The notes under the pieces: generated by a model
Told to the model about the DNA's origin: nothing
The model's input: only the letters and a program-made list of their open reading frames with translations
The model's database searches: none
Assembly (NCBI RefSeq): GCF_001625565.1
Contig: NZ_AUXS01000015.1
Coordinates: 62,001 to 126,000, forward strand
Source: Pseudoalteromonas luteoviolacea NCIMB 1944
GTDB lineage: Bacteria; Pseudomonadota; Gammaproteobacteria; Enterobacterales; Alteromonadaceae
Length of the DNA stretch: 64,000 nt
Direction of reading: 5' to 3'
Made by a program: the position numbers and the translations under genes
Shown: positions 1 through 8,721 of the stretch, one piece after another
How positions within the stretch are numbered: the first letter of the stretch is position 1
Layout of the letters: the number at the start of each line of letters is the position of its first letter

Positions 1-2470
1 GACCGAGACGGATATATGATAAACCAACGTCCATAAGAGTTTGTAGCTTGCGGTTGATAGCGGGAATTTTATCGAAAAATTCTCTGGCATCTTCAACGGT
101 CATCTCCAAAACTTCATGGATATTCTTACCTTTGTATAACACCTCTAGAGTTTCTCTATTATAACGTTTACCTGTACATACATCGCAGGGAACATAGACG
201 TCTGGTAAAAAGTGCATCTCTACCTTGAGTACCCCGTCACCCTGACAAGCCTCACAGCGACCACCTTTGACATTAAAACTAAATCGACCCACTTTATAAC
301 CACGAGAGCGGGCCTCTTGAGTACCTGCAAATAGTTCTCGGATCGCAGTAAAGATACCTGTGTAAGTTGCGGGGTTGGAACGCGGAGTTCTGCCTATTGG
401 GCTTTGATCAATGTCGATGACTTTGTCAAAGTGATCCAGACCTTTAATGTCCTTATGTGGTGCAGGCTCTGACACTGTAGCACCATTTAAAGCACGGTGC
501 GCCAGTTTATATAAAGTGTCATTGACCAGGGTCGATTTACCTGAACCTGATACACCTGTGATGCACGTCATCAAGCCAAATGGGATCCTTAAGTCGACAT
601 TTTTTAAGTTGTTACCAGTTGCTCCAAACAGCTCTAACCATTTATCATTTGACTGGTGTCGCTCTTTTGGTACTGCGATTTCTTTACTACCTGCTAAATA
701 CTGCCCTGTTAGAGAGTCTGGGTTTGCAATAATGTCTTCTCGACTCCCCTCTGCTACCACATGGCCACCATGAACGCCTGCACCAGGGCCTATATCAATA
801 ATGTGATCCGCGGCGCGTATTGCGTCTTCATCATGTTCGACGACAATAACGGTATTTCCGAGATCACGTAAATGTGTCAGTGTGCTAAGAAGTCGATCGT
901 TATCCCTTTGGTGTAGGCCAATTGAGGGTTCATCGAGTACATACATAACGCCTACCAGCCCGGCTCCTATTTGGCTTGCCAGCCTGATCCGTTGAGCTTC
1001 ACCACCCGATAAAGTGTCAGCACTGCGCTCGAGAGATAAGTAGTTGAGTCCAACATTGATTAAAAATGACAGTCTATCGCGGATTTCTTTTAATACTTTT
1101 TCAGCGATTTGTGCTTTTTGGCCCGTGAGCGTCAACGACTCAAAAAACTGACATGCTTCACCAATACTCATCGTTGTGACGACTGGTAGATTAGTATCGC
1201 CAATAAAGACGTGTCTCGCTTCTTCTCTGAGGCGTGAACCATTACAGCTTGGGCATGCTTGACTGGTTTGGTATTTTGCGAGCTCTTCACGAACTGAAGT
1301 GGATTCGGTTTCATGATAGCGGCGGTTCATATTATTTAACACGCCTTCAAACTCGTGATTTCGGGTGATCAGATCACCTCTATCATTGCGATAATTAAAG
1401 GCAATTTTGGTGTTGCCAGAGCCTTCTAAGACAACCTTTTGCGCCGCTTCGGGCAGCTCGCCAAAGGGAAGCTCTAAATCAAAGTCGTAGTGCTCTGCAA
1501 CAGAGCTGAGCATCTGAAAGTAATAGAAACTACGCTTGTCCCACCCTTTAATTGCACCGCCAGCAAGACTTAACTCAGGATTCTGTACAACTCGATTTGG
1601 ATCGAAATACTGCCTTACACCTAGACCATCACAGCTTTGACAAGCACCGGCTGGATTGTTAAACGAAAACAGCCGAGGCTCCAACTCCGCCATTGCGTAG
1701 CCGCAGGTTGGGCAGGCAAAATTGGCTGAAAAAATAATGTCTTCAGCATCTGGGTCATCCATACTGGCAATTTGTGCAATACCATCTGCTAAATCCAGCG
1801 CAGTTTCAAAGGATTCAGCTAAACGTTGTTGCAGGCCATCTTTGACTTTAAATCGGTCGACCACAACTTCTATCGTGTGCTTTTTATGCAGTTCTAATGT
1901 CGGAGGATCTGACAGGTCACATACTTCACCATCGATCCGTGCTCGTATGAAACCTTGGCTTGCCAACTGCTCTAATAACTTAACATGTTCACCTTTACGG
2001 TTTTTAACTACCGGGGCGAGTAACATGAGTTTACTGCCTTCAGGTTGAGCCAGAGCTGTATCAACCATTTGGCTGATAGTTTGCGCTTTCAGAGGGAGAT
2101 CGTGGGTCGGGCAGCGGGGTTCTCCAACACGGGCGAATAACAGTCGCAAATAATCATAGATTTCAGTGATGGTACCAACTGTTGAGCGCGGGTTATGCGA
2201 AGTTGACTTTTGCTCGATAGAAATTGCAGGGGATAGCCCCTCAATGTGGTCAACGTCAGGCTTCTCCATCAGAGATAAAAACTGTCTGGCATAAGCGGAA
2301 AGAGATTCTACATAGCGTCTTTGGCCTTCAGCGTATAGCGTATCGAAAGCGAGCGATGACTTCCCTGAACCAGATAGTCCTGTAATGACGATTAATTTGT
2401 CTCTTGGGATGGTCAAAGAGATGTCTTTGAGGTTATGCGTTCGCGCACCTCTTACTTCTATTTTATCCAT
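1..2470 (-). CDS. uvrA: UvrABC excinuclease subunit A (3' end beyond window)
   Basis: DNA-damage recognition ATPase of nucleotide excision repair; it works with UvrB and UvrC. The reverse strand reads from ATG at 2470 as [17 protein letters not shown], with the first Walker [10 protein letters not shown] at residues 31-39. A CPTC...CQSC zinc module lies near residue 251, an ABC signature [13 protein letters not shown] follows, then the second Walker [10 protein letters not shown] and a second zinc module starting CEAC. About 823 codons are present. The frame is still open at base 1, ending in GLSYIRLG, just where the second ABC signature should begin, so roughly 120 residues are missing because of the window edge. 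Expression is probably SOS-controlled through the LexA-type box at 2634-2653. Confidence 0.97.
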   Translation of the reverse strand, partial: MDKIEVRGARTHNLKDISLTIPRDKLIVITGLSGSGKSSLAFDTLYAEGQRRYVESLSAYARQFLSLMEKPDVDHIEGLSPAISIEQKSTSHNPRSTVGTITEIYDYLRLLFARVGEPRCPTHDLPLKAQTISQMVDTALAQPEGSKLMLLAPVVKNRKGEHVKLLEQLASQGFIRARIDGEVCDLSDPPTLELHKKHTIEVVVDRFKVKDGLQQRLAESFETALDLADGIAQIASMDDPDAEDIIFSANFACPTCGYAMAELEPRLFSFNNPAGACQSCDGLGVRQYFDPNRVVQNPELSLAGGAIKGWDKRSFYYFQMLSSVAEHYDFDLELPFGELPEAAQKVVLEGSGNTKIAFNYRNDRGDLITRNHEFEGVLNNMNRRYHETESTSVREELAKYQTSQACPSCNGSRLREEARHVFIGDTNLPVVTTMSIGEACQFFESLTLTGQKAQIAEKVLKEIRDRLSFLINVGLNYLSLERSADTLSGGEAQRIRLASQIGAGLVGVMYVLDEPSIGLHQRDNDRLLSTLTHLRDLGNTVIVVEHDEDAIRAADHIIDIGPGAGVHGGHVVAEGSREDIIANPDSLTGQYLAGSKEIAVPKERHQSNDKWLELFGATGNNLKNVDLRIPFGLMTCITGVSGSGKSTLVNDTLYKLAHRALNGATVSEPAPHKDIKGLDHFDKVIDIDQSPIGRTPRSNPATYTGIFTAIRELFAGTQEARSRGYKVGRFSFNVKGGRCEACQGDGVLKVEMHFLPDVYVPCDVCTGKRYNRETLEVLYKGKNIHEVLEMTVEDAREFFDKIPAINRKLQTLMDVGLSYIRLG

Positions 2471-2633
2471 AGTGGCCTTTTGTGAATCTCATGTGCTTGC
2501 AACCAATTCTTGGAGTGTATATCACATTCGCTTATTTTTAATATTTCACCGCTGCGCTGAGATATGTATACCTTACATGACACTATTTGAAGCTAAGTGA
2601 TCATTCAATGGGTATGCAAACTAAATTATGGGT

Positions 2634-2653
2634 AGCTGTATACTCATACAGTA
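2634..2653. promoter_or_regulatory. LexA/SOS box between uvrA and the divergent gene
   Basis: The site has the exact CTG-N10-CAG core (CTG 2636-2638, CAG 2649-2651) with AT-rich alternation inside. Read on the minus strand it begins TACTGTAT and ends TATACAG, close to the gammaproteobacterial LexA consensus. It lies about 165 bp upstream of the uvrA start, inside the 338-bp gap 2471-2808 that separates uvrA from the solute-binding-protein gene. I see no other clear element in that gap. uvrA is a classical SOS gene, so regulation of uvrA is the expected role; whether the divergent gene is also controlled is unknown. Confidence 0.8.
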
Positions 2654-2808
2654 TACATAAAAGCTGTGGTTATTCTACCTTTGCTACGTGCTAAGCGCTG
2701 TGATGGCTCACTCAAATGAGGTAGATTGCAAAACTAGCTGGATTAAGCCCTGCATGGTATCGCATCGCAAAGACAAAATTAAGCTTTTGTAAAAATAAAC
2801 AACTAAAC

Positions 2809-3585
2809 TTGTTTTTGAGTATTGGCAACAGAGTTGTGTGTGTGCGCTTTTTGCTTTTGAGTCTTTTTTTTCTGTCGCCAGTGTGGGCGTGTGAGATGAC
2901 GGTGCGATTTGAAAATTACGCCGCACAATCGCGCTTGGATGAAGAAAAAGGCTGGCATGGCATGGATGTAGACTTTGCTAAGGCATTACTTGATGAAGCT
3001 GGGTGTAGTTATAAATTTGTCAGTATTCCTTGGGGCCGATCTTTGAAAATGCTCGAAGCAGGTAATATTGATTTGGTGCTGAGTGTTACGCAAACTGAAG
3101 AACGTACCAAGTTTGCCCACTTTGTTGGCCCACAACGGATGGAAACTATTGTATTTGCTATGAATGCAGAGCGGTTATTTGATGTGGAAACAATGGAAGA
3201 CTTATTTTCTCTACCTGTGCCAGTAGCTATTCAACAGGGGGCATTTTATGGCCCTAGATTCACACAGCGGTATGAAAAACAATTAAACAAAGGTACTCAA
3301 TTTATTTTTGTTCCCGATAATCAAACTAAGCTAAGTTTACTAAAACATGGGCGCATAGCCGGATTTTTGGAAGAAAAATTTAACATCATTTTTCAGTCAA
3401 CCAATCACCCTGATTTTATGACCATCAAGATCGCGCCCTTAATAATCAATCAGTCTCCTGTTTATTATGCATTTAGCAAAAAAAGTGTGTCTGAGAAGCA
3501 ATTAAAGCAGTTGACTGAAGCCTTTAGTTCATTAAATAAATCTGGGCGTTTAAGTGAGATATTAAAAAAATATCAGTTAGACTGA
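2809..3585 (+). CDS. Periplasmic solute-binding protein, family 3 (amino-acid-binding type)
   Basis: Predicted secreted protein of the SBP_bac_3 fold. A hydrophobic signal segment (VRFLLLSLFFLSPVWA) precedes a mature start near CEM. The body has typical features of the family: an early GMDVDFAKALLDEAGC stretch, then a SVTQTEERTKFAHFVGP-like segment. No permease or ATPase gene is adjacent, so it may be a stand-alone binding protein of the kind common in marine Alteromonadales rather than part of a complete importer. The ligand cannot be read from sequence. The start is uncertain: the TTG at 2809 gives 258 residues, and in-frame GTG codons around 2836-2842 are alternatives that keep the signal peptide. 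Confidence 0.75.
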   Translation: MFLSIGNRVVCVRFLLLSLFFLSPVWACEMTVRFENYAAQSRLDEEKGWHGMDVDFAKALLDEAGCSYKFVSIPWGRSLKMLEAGNIDLVLSVTQTEERTKFAHFVGPQRMETIVFAMNAERLFDVETMEDLFSLPVPVAIQQGAFYGPRFTQRYEKQLNKGTQFIFVPDNQTKLSLLKHGRIAGFLEEKFNIIFQSTNHPDFMTIKIAPLIINQSPVYYAFSKKSVSEKQLKQLTEAFSSLNKSGRLSEILKKYQLD

Positions 3586-3637
3586 GTTTTTGCTAAACTA
3601 GCTCGCGATTTTTTACTGTTTGACTTTACATTGCTTT

Positions 3638-5005
3638 ATGTCCAATCAATCTTTGAACCAAATTGAAAAACGCGCCGCATTTTCGTTAGCGGGTGTCTTC
3701 GCATTTCGCATGCTCGGGTTATTCATGCTCATGCCTGTGTTGGCGATTTATAGTGATTCTTTCGAAGATGTGTCACCGCTTTGGATTGGTTTGGCCATTG
3801 GGGCGTATGGTTTGACCCAAGCGCTATTGCAAATACCAATGGGGTGGCTATCGGATAAGTACGGGCGTAAACCCATTATTATTGGTGGGTTAGTTGTTTT
3901 TGCTATCGGCTCTGTGATAGCGGCAACGGCTGAGTCTATTTACTGGGTAACCGCCGGCAGGGCTCTTCAAGGTATGGGGGCGATTGCCAGTGCGCTACTT
4001 GCCTTGGCGTCTGATTTAAGCCGTGATGAGCAGCGACCAAAAGTGATGGCCGTAATAGGTATGTGTATCGGGCTAAGCTTTGCGGTGGCGATGTTAGTGG
4101 GCCCCATGGTCGCAGCTGCTTTTGGTATTGCGGGGGTATTTTGGTTAACTGCAATTTTGGCTTTAGTGGGCATCTTGATTGTGTTATTTGTGGTTCCAAA
4201 TGCAGTGCACAAAGCACCTAAAGGCGATACGGTGGCATCCTTGTCAGATATCAAGAACCTTATTAAACACCCACAACTGCTGCGTCTTGACCTTGGGGTG
4301 TTAATGCTACATTTAACGCTAACAACCCTGTTTGTGGTGTTACCAGCCAAGTTAATCGACGATGGTCTGGACGCACAGTCTCATTGGCAAATATATATCC
4401 CAGTACTCATTTTAGCTTTTGTGTTGATGGCGCCAATGATGATTGTTGCGATCAAAAAACAAAAAGAAAAGCAGGTCTTTTTGGGCGCAATTGCGATGTT
4501 AAGCATAAGCACTTTTCTGCTGATTTGGCTATCACATTCACTGTGGGGCATTGCACTGGCTATGACTTTATACTTCATCGCATTTAACTTCCTAGAAGCC
4601 ACAATGCCAGCATTGGTATCTAGAATATCGCCTGCTACACAAAAAGGTTCAGCGATGGGCGTGTTTTCTTCCGGCCAATTCTTGGGGGCTTTTCTAGGTG
4701 GTGTGCTGGGAGGGTATCTCGCGCAAAACTACGAAACGCAATCTGTATTTGCCGCTGCGGCAGGAATTGGGGTAATATGGCTGGTTATTGCATGGCGCAT
4801 GCAAGTCCCTCCACGTAGTAAGGCGCTGAGCTTTGTAACGGAACTCGATAAACCTCAGCATGCACAAACACTTGCTGATAAACTGGTTACATTACCGGGC
4901 GTGTTAGAGGCGACTGTTGTCAGTGAAGAAAATCGCGCTTATCTAAAAGTGGACGAAAGTAAATTTGATTTAAACCAAGCTAAGCAAATTTTATATCCTG
5001 CGTAA
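3638..5005 (+). CDS. yajR: MFS efflux transporter, YajR-like, with C-terminal cytoplasmic domain
   Basis: Twelve-helix major facilitator superfamily protein, probably a proton-driven exporter of the inner membrane. MFS motif A is clear (GWLSDKYGRKP between helices 2 and 3). After the last helix a soluble tail of about 60 residues runs from LPGVLEATVV to YLKVDESKFDLNQAKQIL; this agrees with the small ferredoxin-like YAM domain that defines E. coli YajR. With the ATG at 3638 the length is 455 residues, essentially that of YajR (454). An upstream in-frame TTG at 3620 would add six residues but is less likely. The substrate is unknown. The gene sits between uvrA and ssb, which are direct neighbours in E. 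coli. Confidence 0.85.
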   Translation: MSNQSLNQIEKRAAFSLAGVFAFRMLGLFMLMPVLAIYSDSFEDVSPLWIGLAIGAYGLTQALLQIPMGWLSDKYGRKPIIIGGLVVFAIGSVIAATAESIYWVTAGRALQGMGAIASALLALASDLSRDEQRPKVMAVIGMCIGLSFAVAMLVGPMVAAAFGIAGVFWLTAILALVGILIVLFVVPNAVHKAPKGDTVASLSDIKNLIKHPQLLRLDLGVLMLHLTLTTLFVVLPAKLIDDGLDAQSHWQIYIPVLILAFVLMAPMMIVAIKKQKEKQVFLGAIAMLSISTFLLIWLSHSLWGIALAMTLYFIAFNFLEATMPALVSRISPATQKGSAMGVFSSGQFLGAFLGGVLGGYLAQNYETQSVFAAAAGIGVIWLVIAWRMQVPPRSKALSFVTELDKPQHAQTLADKLVTLPGVLEATVVSEENRAYLKVDESKFDLNQAKQILYPA

Positions 5006-5112
5006 CGGGTACTTGGTTGCGATGAGAAGTCGAATTCGAAGCGCAATCGTTATACAATCGTGTTGTAGAATATAACTAAGCAATGCTTGTAATTGTGTGA
5101 GGAGAGGGTGCC

Positions 5113-5775
5113 ATGGCACGCGGTGTGAATAAAGTAATCTTGGTGGGTAACTTAGGCCAAGATCCTGAAGTACGATATATGCCCAACGGTAATGGTGTGG
5201 CGAATATTAGTATTGCTACCACTGATAGTTGGAAAGACAAAAATACAGGCCAGATGCAAGAGCGTACTGAATGGCACAGAGTGGTGTTGTTTGGCAAATT
5301 AGCTGAAGTGGCTGGTGAATACTTACGCAAGGGTTCTCAGGTTTATATTGAAGGCCGTTTGCAAACGCGTAAGTGGACTGATCAAAGTGGTCAAGATAAA
5401 TACACCACGGAGATTGTCGTTGATATGGGCGGCCAAATGCAAATGTTAGGCGGTCGCAACGAGCAGGGTGGTCAATATCAGTCTGGTGGTAACCAAGGTG
5501 GTTATGGTCAGCAGCAAGGCGGTTTTGCACCTCAGCAAAACAACCAACAGCAATATGGTCAGCAGCCTGCAGCTCAGCAAGGTGGCTTTGCTCCTCAGCA
5601 ACAAGCACCTCAACAAAGTGCACCTCAACCACAAAACAACAACTTTGGTGGCCAGTCTCAAAGTGCACCAGCTCAAGGCAGTCAGCCACAGGGCGGTTTT
5701 GCACCTCAGCAGCAAGGCAGTGCTTCTAATCCAATGGAGCCACCAATCGACTTTGACGACGATATTCCGTTCTAA
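5113..5775 (+). CDS. ssb: Single-stranded DNA-binding protein
   Basis: Homotetrameric protein that coats single-stranded DNA in replication, recombination and repair. The OB fold spans about residues 5-110 ([37 protein letters not shown]). A long Gln/Gly/Pro-rich linker (about 115-205) contains three copies of GGFAPQQ at residues 136, 157 and 194. The acidic tip DFDDDIPF recruits partner proteins. Length 220 against about 178 in E. coli, the excess being linker. A GAGGAGAG ribosome site precedes the ATG. The gene is transcribed away from uvrA, and a good terminator follows. Confidence 0.98.
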   Translation: MARGVNKVILVGNLGQDPEVRYMPNGNGVANISIATTDSWKDKNTGQMQERTEWHRVVLFGKLAEVAGEYLRKGSQVYIEGRLQTRKWTDQSGQDKYTTEIVVDMGGQMQMLGGRNEQGGQYQSGGNQGGYGQQQGGFAPQQNNQQQYGQQPAAQQGGFAPQQQAPQQSAPQPQNNNFGGQSQSAPAQGSQPQGGFAPQQQGSASNPMEPPIDFDDDIPF

Positions 5776-5810
5776 GCGTTATCTGAGATCGACTGTTGAT
5801 ACAACAGAAA

Positions 5811-5836
5811 AAGCCTCGTTTGATACGAGGCTTTTT
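5811..5836 (+). terminator. Rho-independent terminator of ssb
   Basis: Perfect 9-bp stem AAGCCTCGT/ACGAGGCTT with a 5-nt loop (5820-5824), running into a T-rich tail, 36 bp after the ssb stop codon. The preceding A-run would let it work in the other direction too, but no gene points that way nearby. Confidence 0.9.
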
Positions 5837-5987
5837 TGTTTTTGGCTTTTAAGACGTAATGAGGTTCAAACCCACTAAAAATAATACATGCAAGATCAGC
5901 AGCTTTTAGGATTCTTAATCAGGTCTCCTTGAGTTTTGTATTAGATTGAACAAAACTTTAATCAGAATCATTAATGGCAGCTCTATC

Positions 5988-7616
5988 ATGTTTCACTTTG
6001 CGCTTACAGAACACTCAGTTAAACGTGAGTACGTGTTTTTGGGGGCGTGGTGTGTGTTATTCATGGTATTAAACTTGGCGATAGTCCAGTTTACCGGCAC
6101 TTGGATAGCAGAAGAAGCAAATCGTCTAAATGTTCAATTGGCGTACTACATTGTACCCGTTCCAGCTCAAGAGTTAAGTGTGTTGGCCCAGCAATTTGGG
6201 TTTAGTATTTTCCCCAGCAATGATGCGTTAATAGCTTGGCTTTCAAGCCCTTATCATTTTAAAGTTGGTGAGCATTCAATGAGCCTCTATCCAAGTAATA
6301 TGATCAATTGGGCTGTTACGTGCTGTTTGTGGCTCAATGCAGTATTAGTGAGTGCAGGTGTATTGGGCTGGATTGCTATGTCGAAGCGGGCTAAGTCCCC
6401 TGATCGTAGGCGCAAACTGATTGGCGATAAAACGATGAGTGCCAGCCCAGATGTAATGCATGTTGCTACAGAGCAGCAAGTAACCATGTTTGCGATGTTT
6501 AAGTGGCGTTGTGAATTACCCAAACATATCGAGCCACAAAGCCATTTTAGCGTGACATTGGCCAAGTGTTTTAACAAATATAAGTACTGTTCGGCCAAGT
6601 ATCTATCGTCAGGTACACTCACCGTCACACTCAGCGTATTAAATAAAGATGAAGTAGAGCAAACTGTTAAACGATTGCATGAAGTGGTGTATCAGGCTTT
6701 GCTAGCTTTCAGGGGGGATTTATCACGCAGCGCGGTAAAATGTGGAGCATGCTTTTACAGCGAAGGAGCAGACCAAACACAAGTATATCAAATTGCGAGG
6801 TCGTCCCTCAGTGTCGCGCAAAATCACGTTTGGCAGCATATTCATATGTTACCGCTCAATCACACCTTAGCCGAAAGCCTATTGGATGCTGAAATCAACA
6901 TCATGGAAGACATTAGAGCAGGTCGGTTTGTGTTATTTTGCCAGCCCTTGTTTGATTTTAAATCACAGGATGTGATCCAAAGTGAAGCGCTGTTGCGTGT
7001 AAGACATAAAACCTTGGGGCTGATCACCGCTGGTCAATTTATCCATAAAATACATCTTAATGAACACTTAATTGAACTTGATAAAGCCATCGTTGTACAG
7101 GCGTTAAAAGTGCTGGCAAAAGAGCCTAGAGGGTTTTCTGTGAGTGTAAATTTACACGTAGTGAATTGGTCCAATAGTGATTTTTTAAACTGGCTGATTG
7201 TGACGCTGAAAGAATCGGGTCGAGCGAGCGAAGTGACCTTGGAATTAATGATTAATGATTTTTACCAACATAAGGCTTATTTTGAGCAGTTTTTTAGCTC
7301 GCTGGCGTCATTAGGAACGAATGTGGTATTGGATCATGTTATTAAACCGCTAGACATAGTGCAGCTCCATACATTGCATAATGTGGTGGGGATCAAACTT
7401 GCCTTTGAATTAATTCATGACATTAACAGTTGTGCCAAACGCAGGGCGGTCGTCAAACAAATCGTGAATCAAGCGAAAAAGTTGCAGATCCCAGTCTATG
7501 CAGTGGGGGTTGAAACACAGGATGAGTTTAATTGTATCAAGCGATTGGGTGTAGATGGAGCACAAGGCTATTTCTTCAGTGCTCCGCTGTTAGAGTTGGA
7601 AAACAGTTTAAATTAG
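5988..7616 (+). CDS. Membrane protein with degenerate EAL domain, CsrD/MshH-like
   Basis: Two membrane helices (starting YVFLGAWCVLFMVLN, and around WAVTCCLWLNAVLVSAGVLG) flank a periplasmic segment. A poorly conserved GGDEF-like middle region and a C-terminal EAL domain follow. The EAL signature itself (SEALLRV), the SVNL asparagine and the LEL glutamate are kept, but DDFGTG has become DHVIKP and AEGVE has become AVGVE. Cyclic-di-GMP hydrolysis is therefore unlikely. Location right after ssb and before mreB is that of Vibrio mshH and E. coli csrD, whose product promotes RNase E-dependent turnover of CsrB-type sRNAs. The CsrD-like assignment is inference from architecture and synteny. Start: ATG 5988 preferred; TTG 5946 would add 14 residues. 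Confidence 0.7.
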   Translation: MFHFALTEHSVKREYVFLGAWCVLFMVLNLAIVQFTGTWIAEEANRLNVQLAYYIVPVPAQELSVLAQQFGFSIFPSNDALIAWLSSPYHFKVGEHSMSLYPSNMINWAVTCCLWLNAVLVSAGVLGWIAMSKRAKSPDRRRKLIGDKTMSASPDVMHVATEQQVTMFAMFKWRCELPKHIEPQSHFSVTLAKCFNKYKYCSAKYLSSGTLTVTLSVLNKDEVEQTVKRLHEVVYQALLAFRGDLSRSAVKCGACFYSEGADQTQVYQIARSSLSVAQNHVWQHIHMLPLNHTLAESLLDAEINIMEDIRAGRFVLFCQPLFDFKSQDVIQSEALLRVRHKTLGLITAGQFIHKIHLNEHLIELDKAIVVQALKVLAKEPRGFSVSVNLHVVNWSNSDFLNWLIVTLKESGRASEVTLELMINDFYQHKAYFEQFFSSLASLGTNVVLDHVIKPLDIVQLHTLHNVVGIKLAFELIHDINSCAKRRAVVKQIVNQAKKLQIPVYAVGVETQDEFNCIKRLGVDGAQGYFFSAPLLELENSLN

Positions 7617-8510
7617 TTGTCGATAACGCAAACCATCAAGCCCTTGCAAACCACCTGTATGTATGGCGACGATGGTGCTGCCGCGAGGGAAGTAATCTTG
7701 TTGAATGAGTTGCCAAAGGCCAAAGAGCATTTTTCCACTATAAATAGGTTCTAGAGGGAGATGGTATTGGCGTTTCATGTGCTGACAAAACTGCCACAAA
7801 GCAGCTGAAAATTTGCCATAACCTCCATCGTGAAACTGCGAAAGTATCTGCCAGTTTGGTTTTGTTGCAGCACTGGGGTTCAATTTAGTGACCTCTTCAT
7901 TGAGATAGTGAGCGCCTTTTAGTACCGCAAGTCCCAGCACGTGTGTTGCATCATCAATACCGTTTAGTAGCCCCGCGAGTGTTCCACCACTGCCGACAGC
8001 ACAGCAAAGGTAGTCGCTTCTAGGGAGAGATTGGGCTAGCTCTTTACAACCTTGTAGGGCGAATTTGTTACTGCCGCCTTCGGGAATGATGTACGCGGTT
8101 GGAAATTGACGCTGAAGTTGTGCCAAATAGTCTGTTTCATGGCGCTGGCGATACTCGACACGGGTAACTGGAAGCAAATTAACGCCACAGGCTTTTGCAA
8201 AGCGAAGTGTTGGATTTTTGGGGTCTAGGTTTGGACCTCTGACAATGAAATGGGCAGGTATCTGAAATACCTTGCTCGCCATTGCTGTGGCGTATAAATG
8301 ATTGGAAAATGCGCCACCAAATGTAAGGAGCGATTGGTATTGCTGACGTTTTAGCTCTAGGAGGTTGTATTTCAGTTTTCGCCATTTATTACCTTGTACT
8401 GTAGGGTGAAGTAGGTCGTCTCTTTTTATAATTAAGTCGATTTTCTTTTCTACCAATAATGGGTGATTAATGGTCTGAAGAGGCGATTCTGTGTGGCTTG
8501 AGGTCAGCAT
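7608..8510 (-). CDS. PLP-dependent ACC deaminase/D-cysteine desulfhydrase family protein
   Basis: Fold-type II pyridoxal-phosphate enzyme, 300 residues. GNKWRKLKYNL contains the expected Schiff-base lysine, and TFGGAFSNH matches the family's GG-x-SNH substrate-binding loop. A glycine-rich phosphate-cup segment CCAVGSGGTLAGLLNG lies mid-protein, and YSGKMLFGLW follows near the C-terminus. The family holds 1-aminocyclopropane-1-carboxylate deaminases and D-cysteine desulfhydrases, and sequence alone does not say which activity this member has; D-amino-acid breakdown is the commoner role outside plant-associated bacteria. It is convergent with the EAL gene, overlapping its 3' end by 9 bp, and divergent from the FGE-like gene. 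Confidence 0.85.
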   Translation of the reverse strand: MLTSSHTESPLQTINHPLLVEKKIDLIIKRDDLLHPTVQGNKWRKLKYNLLELKRQQYQSLLTFGGAFSNHLYATAMASKVFQIPAHFIVRGPNLDPKNPTLRFAKACGVNLLPVTRVEYRQRHETDYLAQLQRQFPTAYIIPEGGSNKFALQGCKELAQSLPRSDYLCCAVGSGGTLAGLLNGIDDATHVLGLAVLKGAHYLNEEVTKLNPSAATKPNWQILSQFHDGGYGKFSAALWQFCQHMKRQYHLPLEPIYSGKMLFGLWQLIQQDYFPRGSTIVAIHTGGLQGLDGLRYRQLI

Positions 8511-8721
8511 ATGATTTTCGAATTATCTATAAATAGGCGCTTTGAGGTTATTATTTCATGAAAATGTGCTCAGAACACTGGTAAGGACGTGACTATTAGT
8601 TGTAAACTCAGATATTAATTGTGCAAGGCTTGTGTTTTACTTCGTAAGTACATAGCATTAAGCATTAAAACATTAAAAATAACAAAGACCAAAACAACTG
8701 CCGCTGTTGGGAATGGAATAT

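Noticed and set aside
5216-5878. Overlapping long ORFs in other frames of ssb
   Set aside because: They arise from the repetitive Gln-codon-rich linker, carry no recognisable domain and have no ribosome site.
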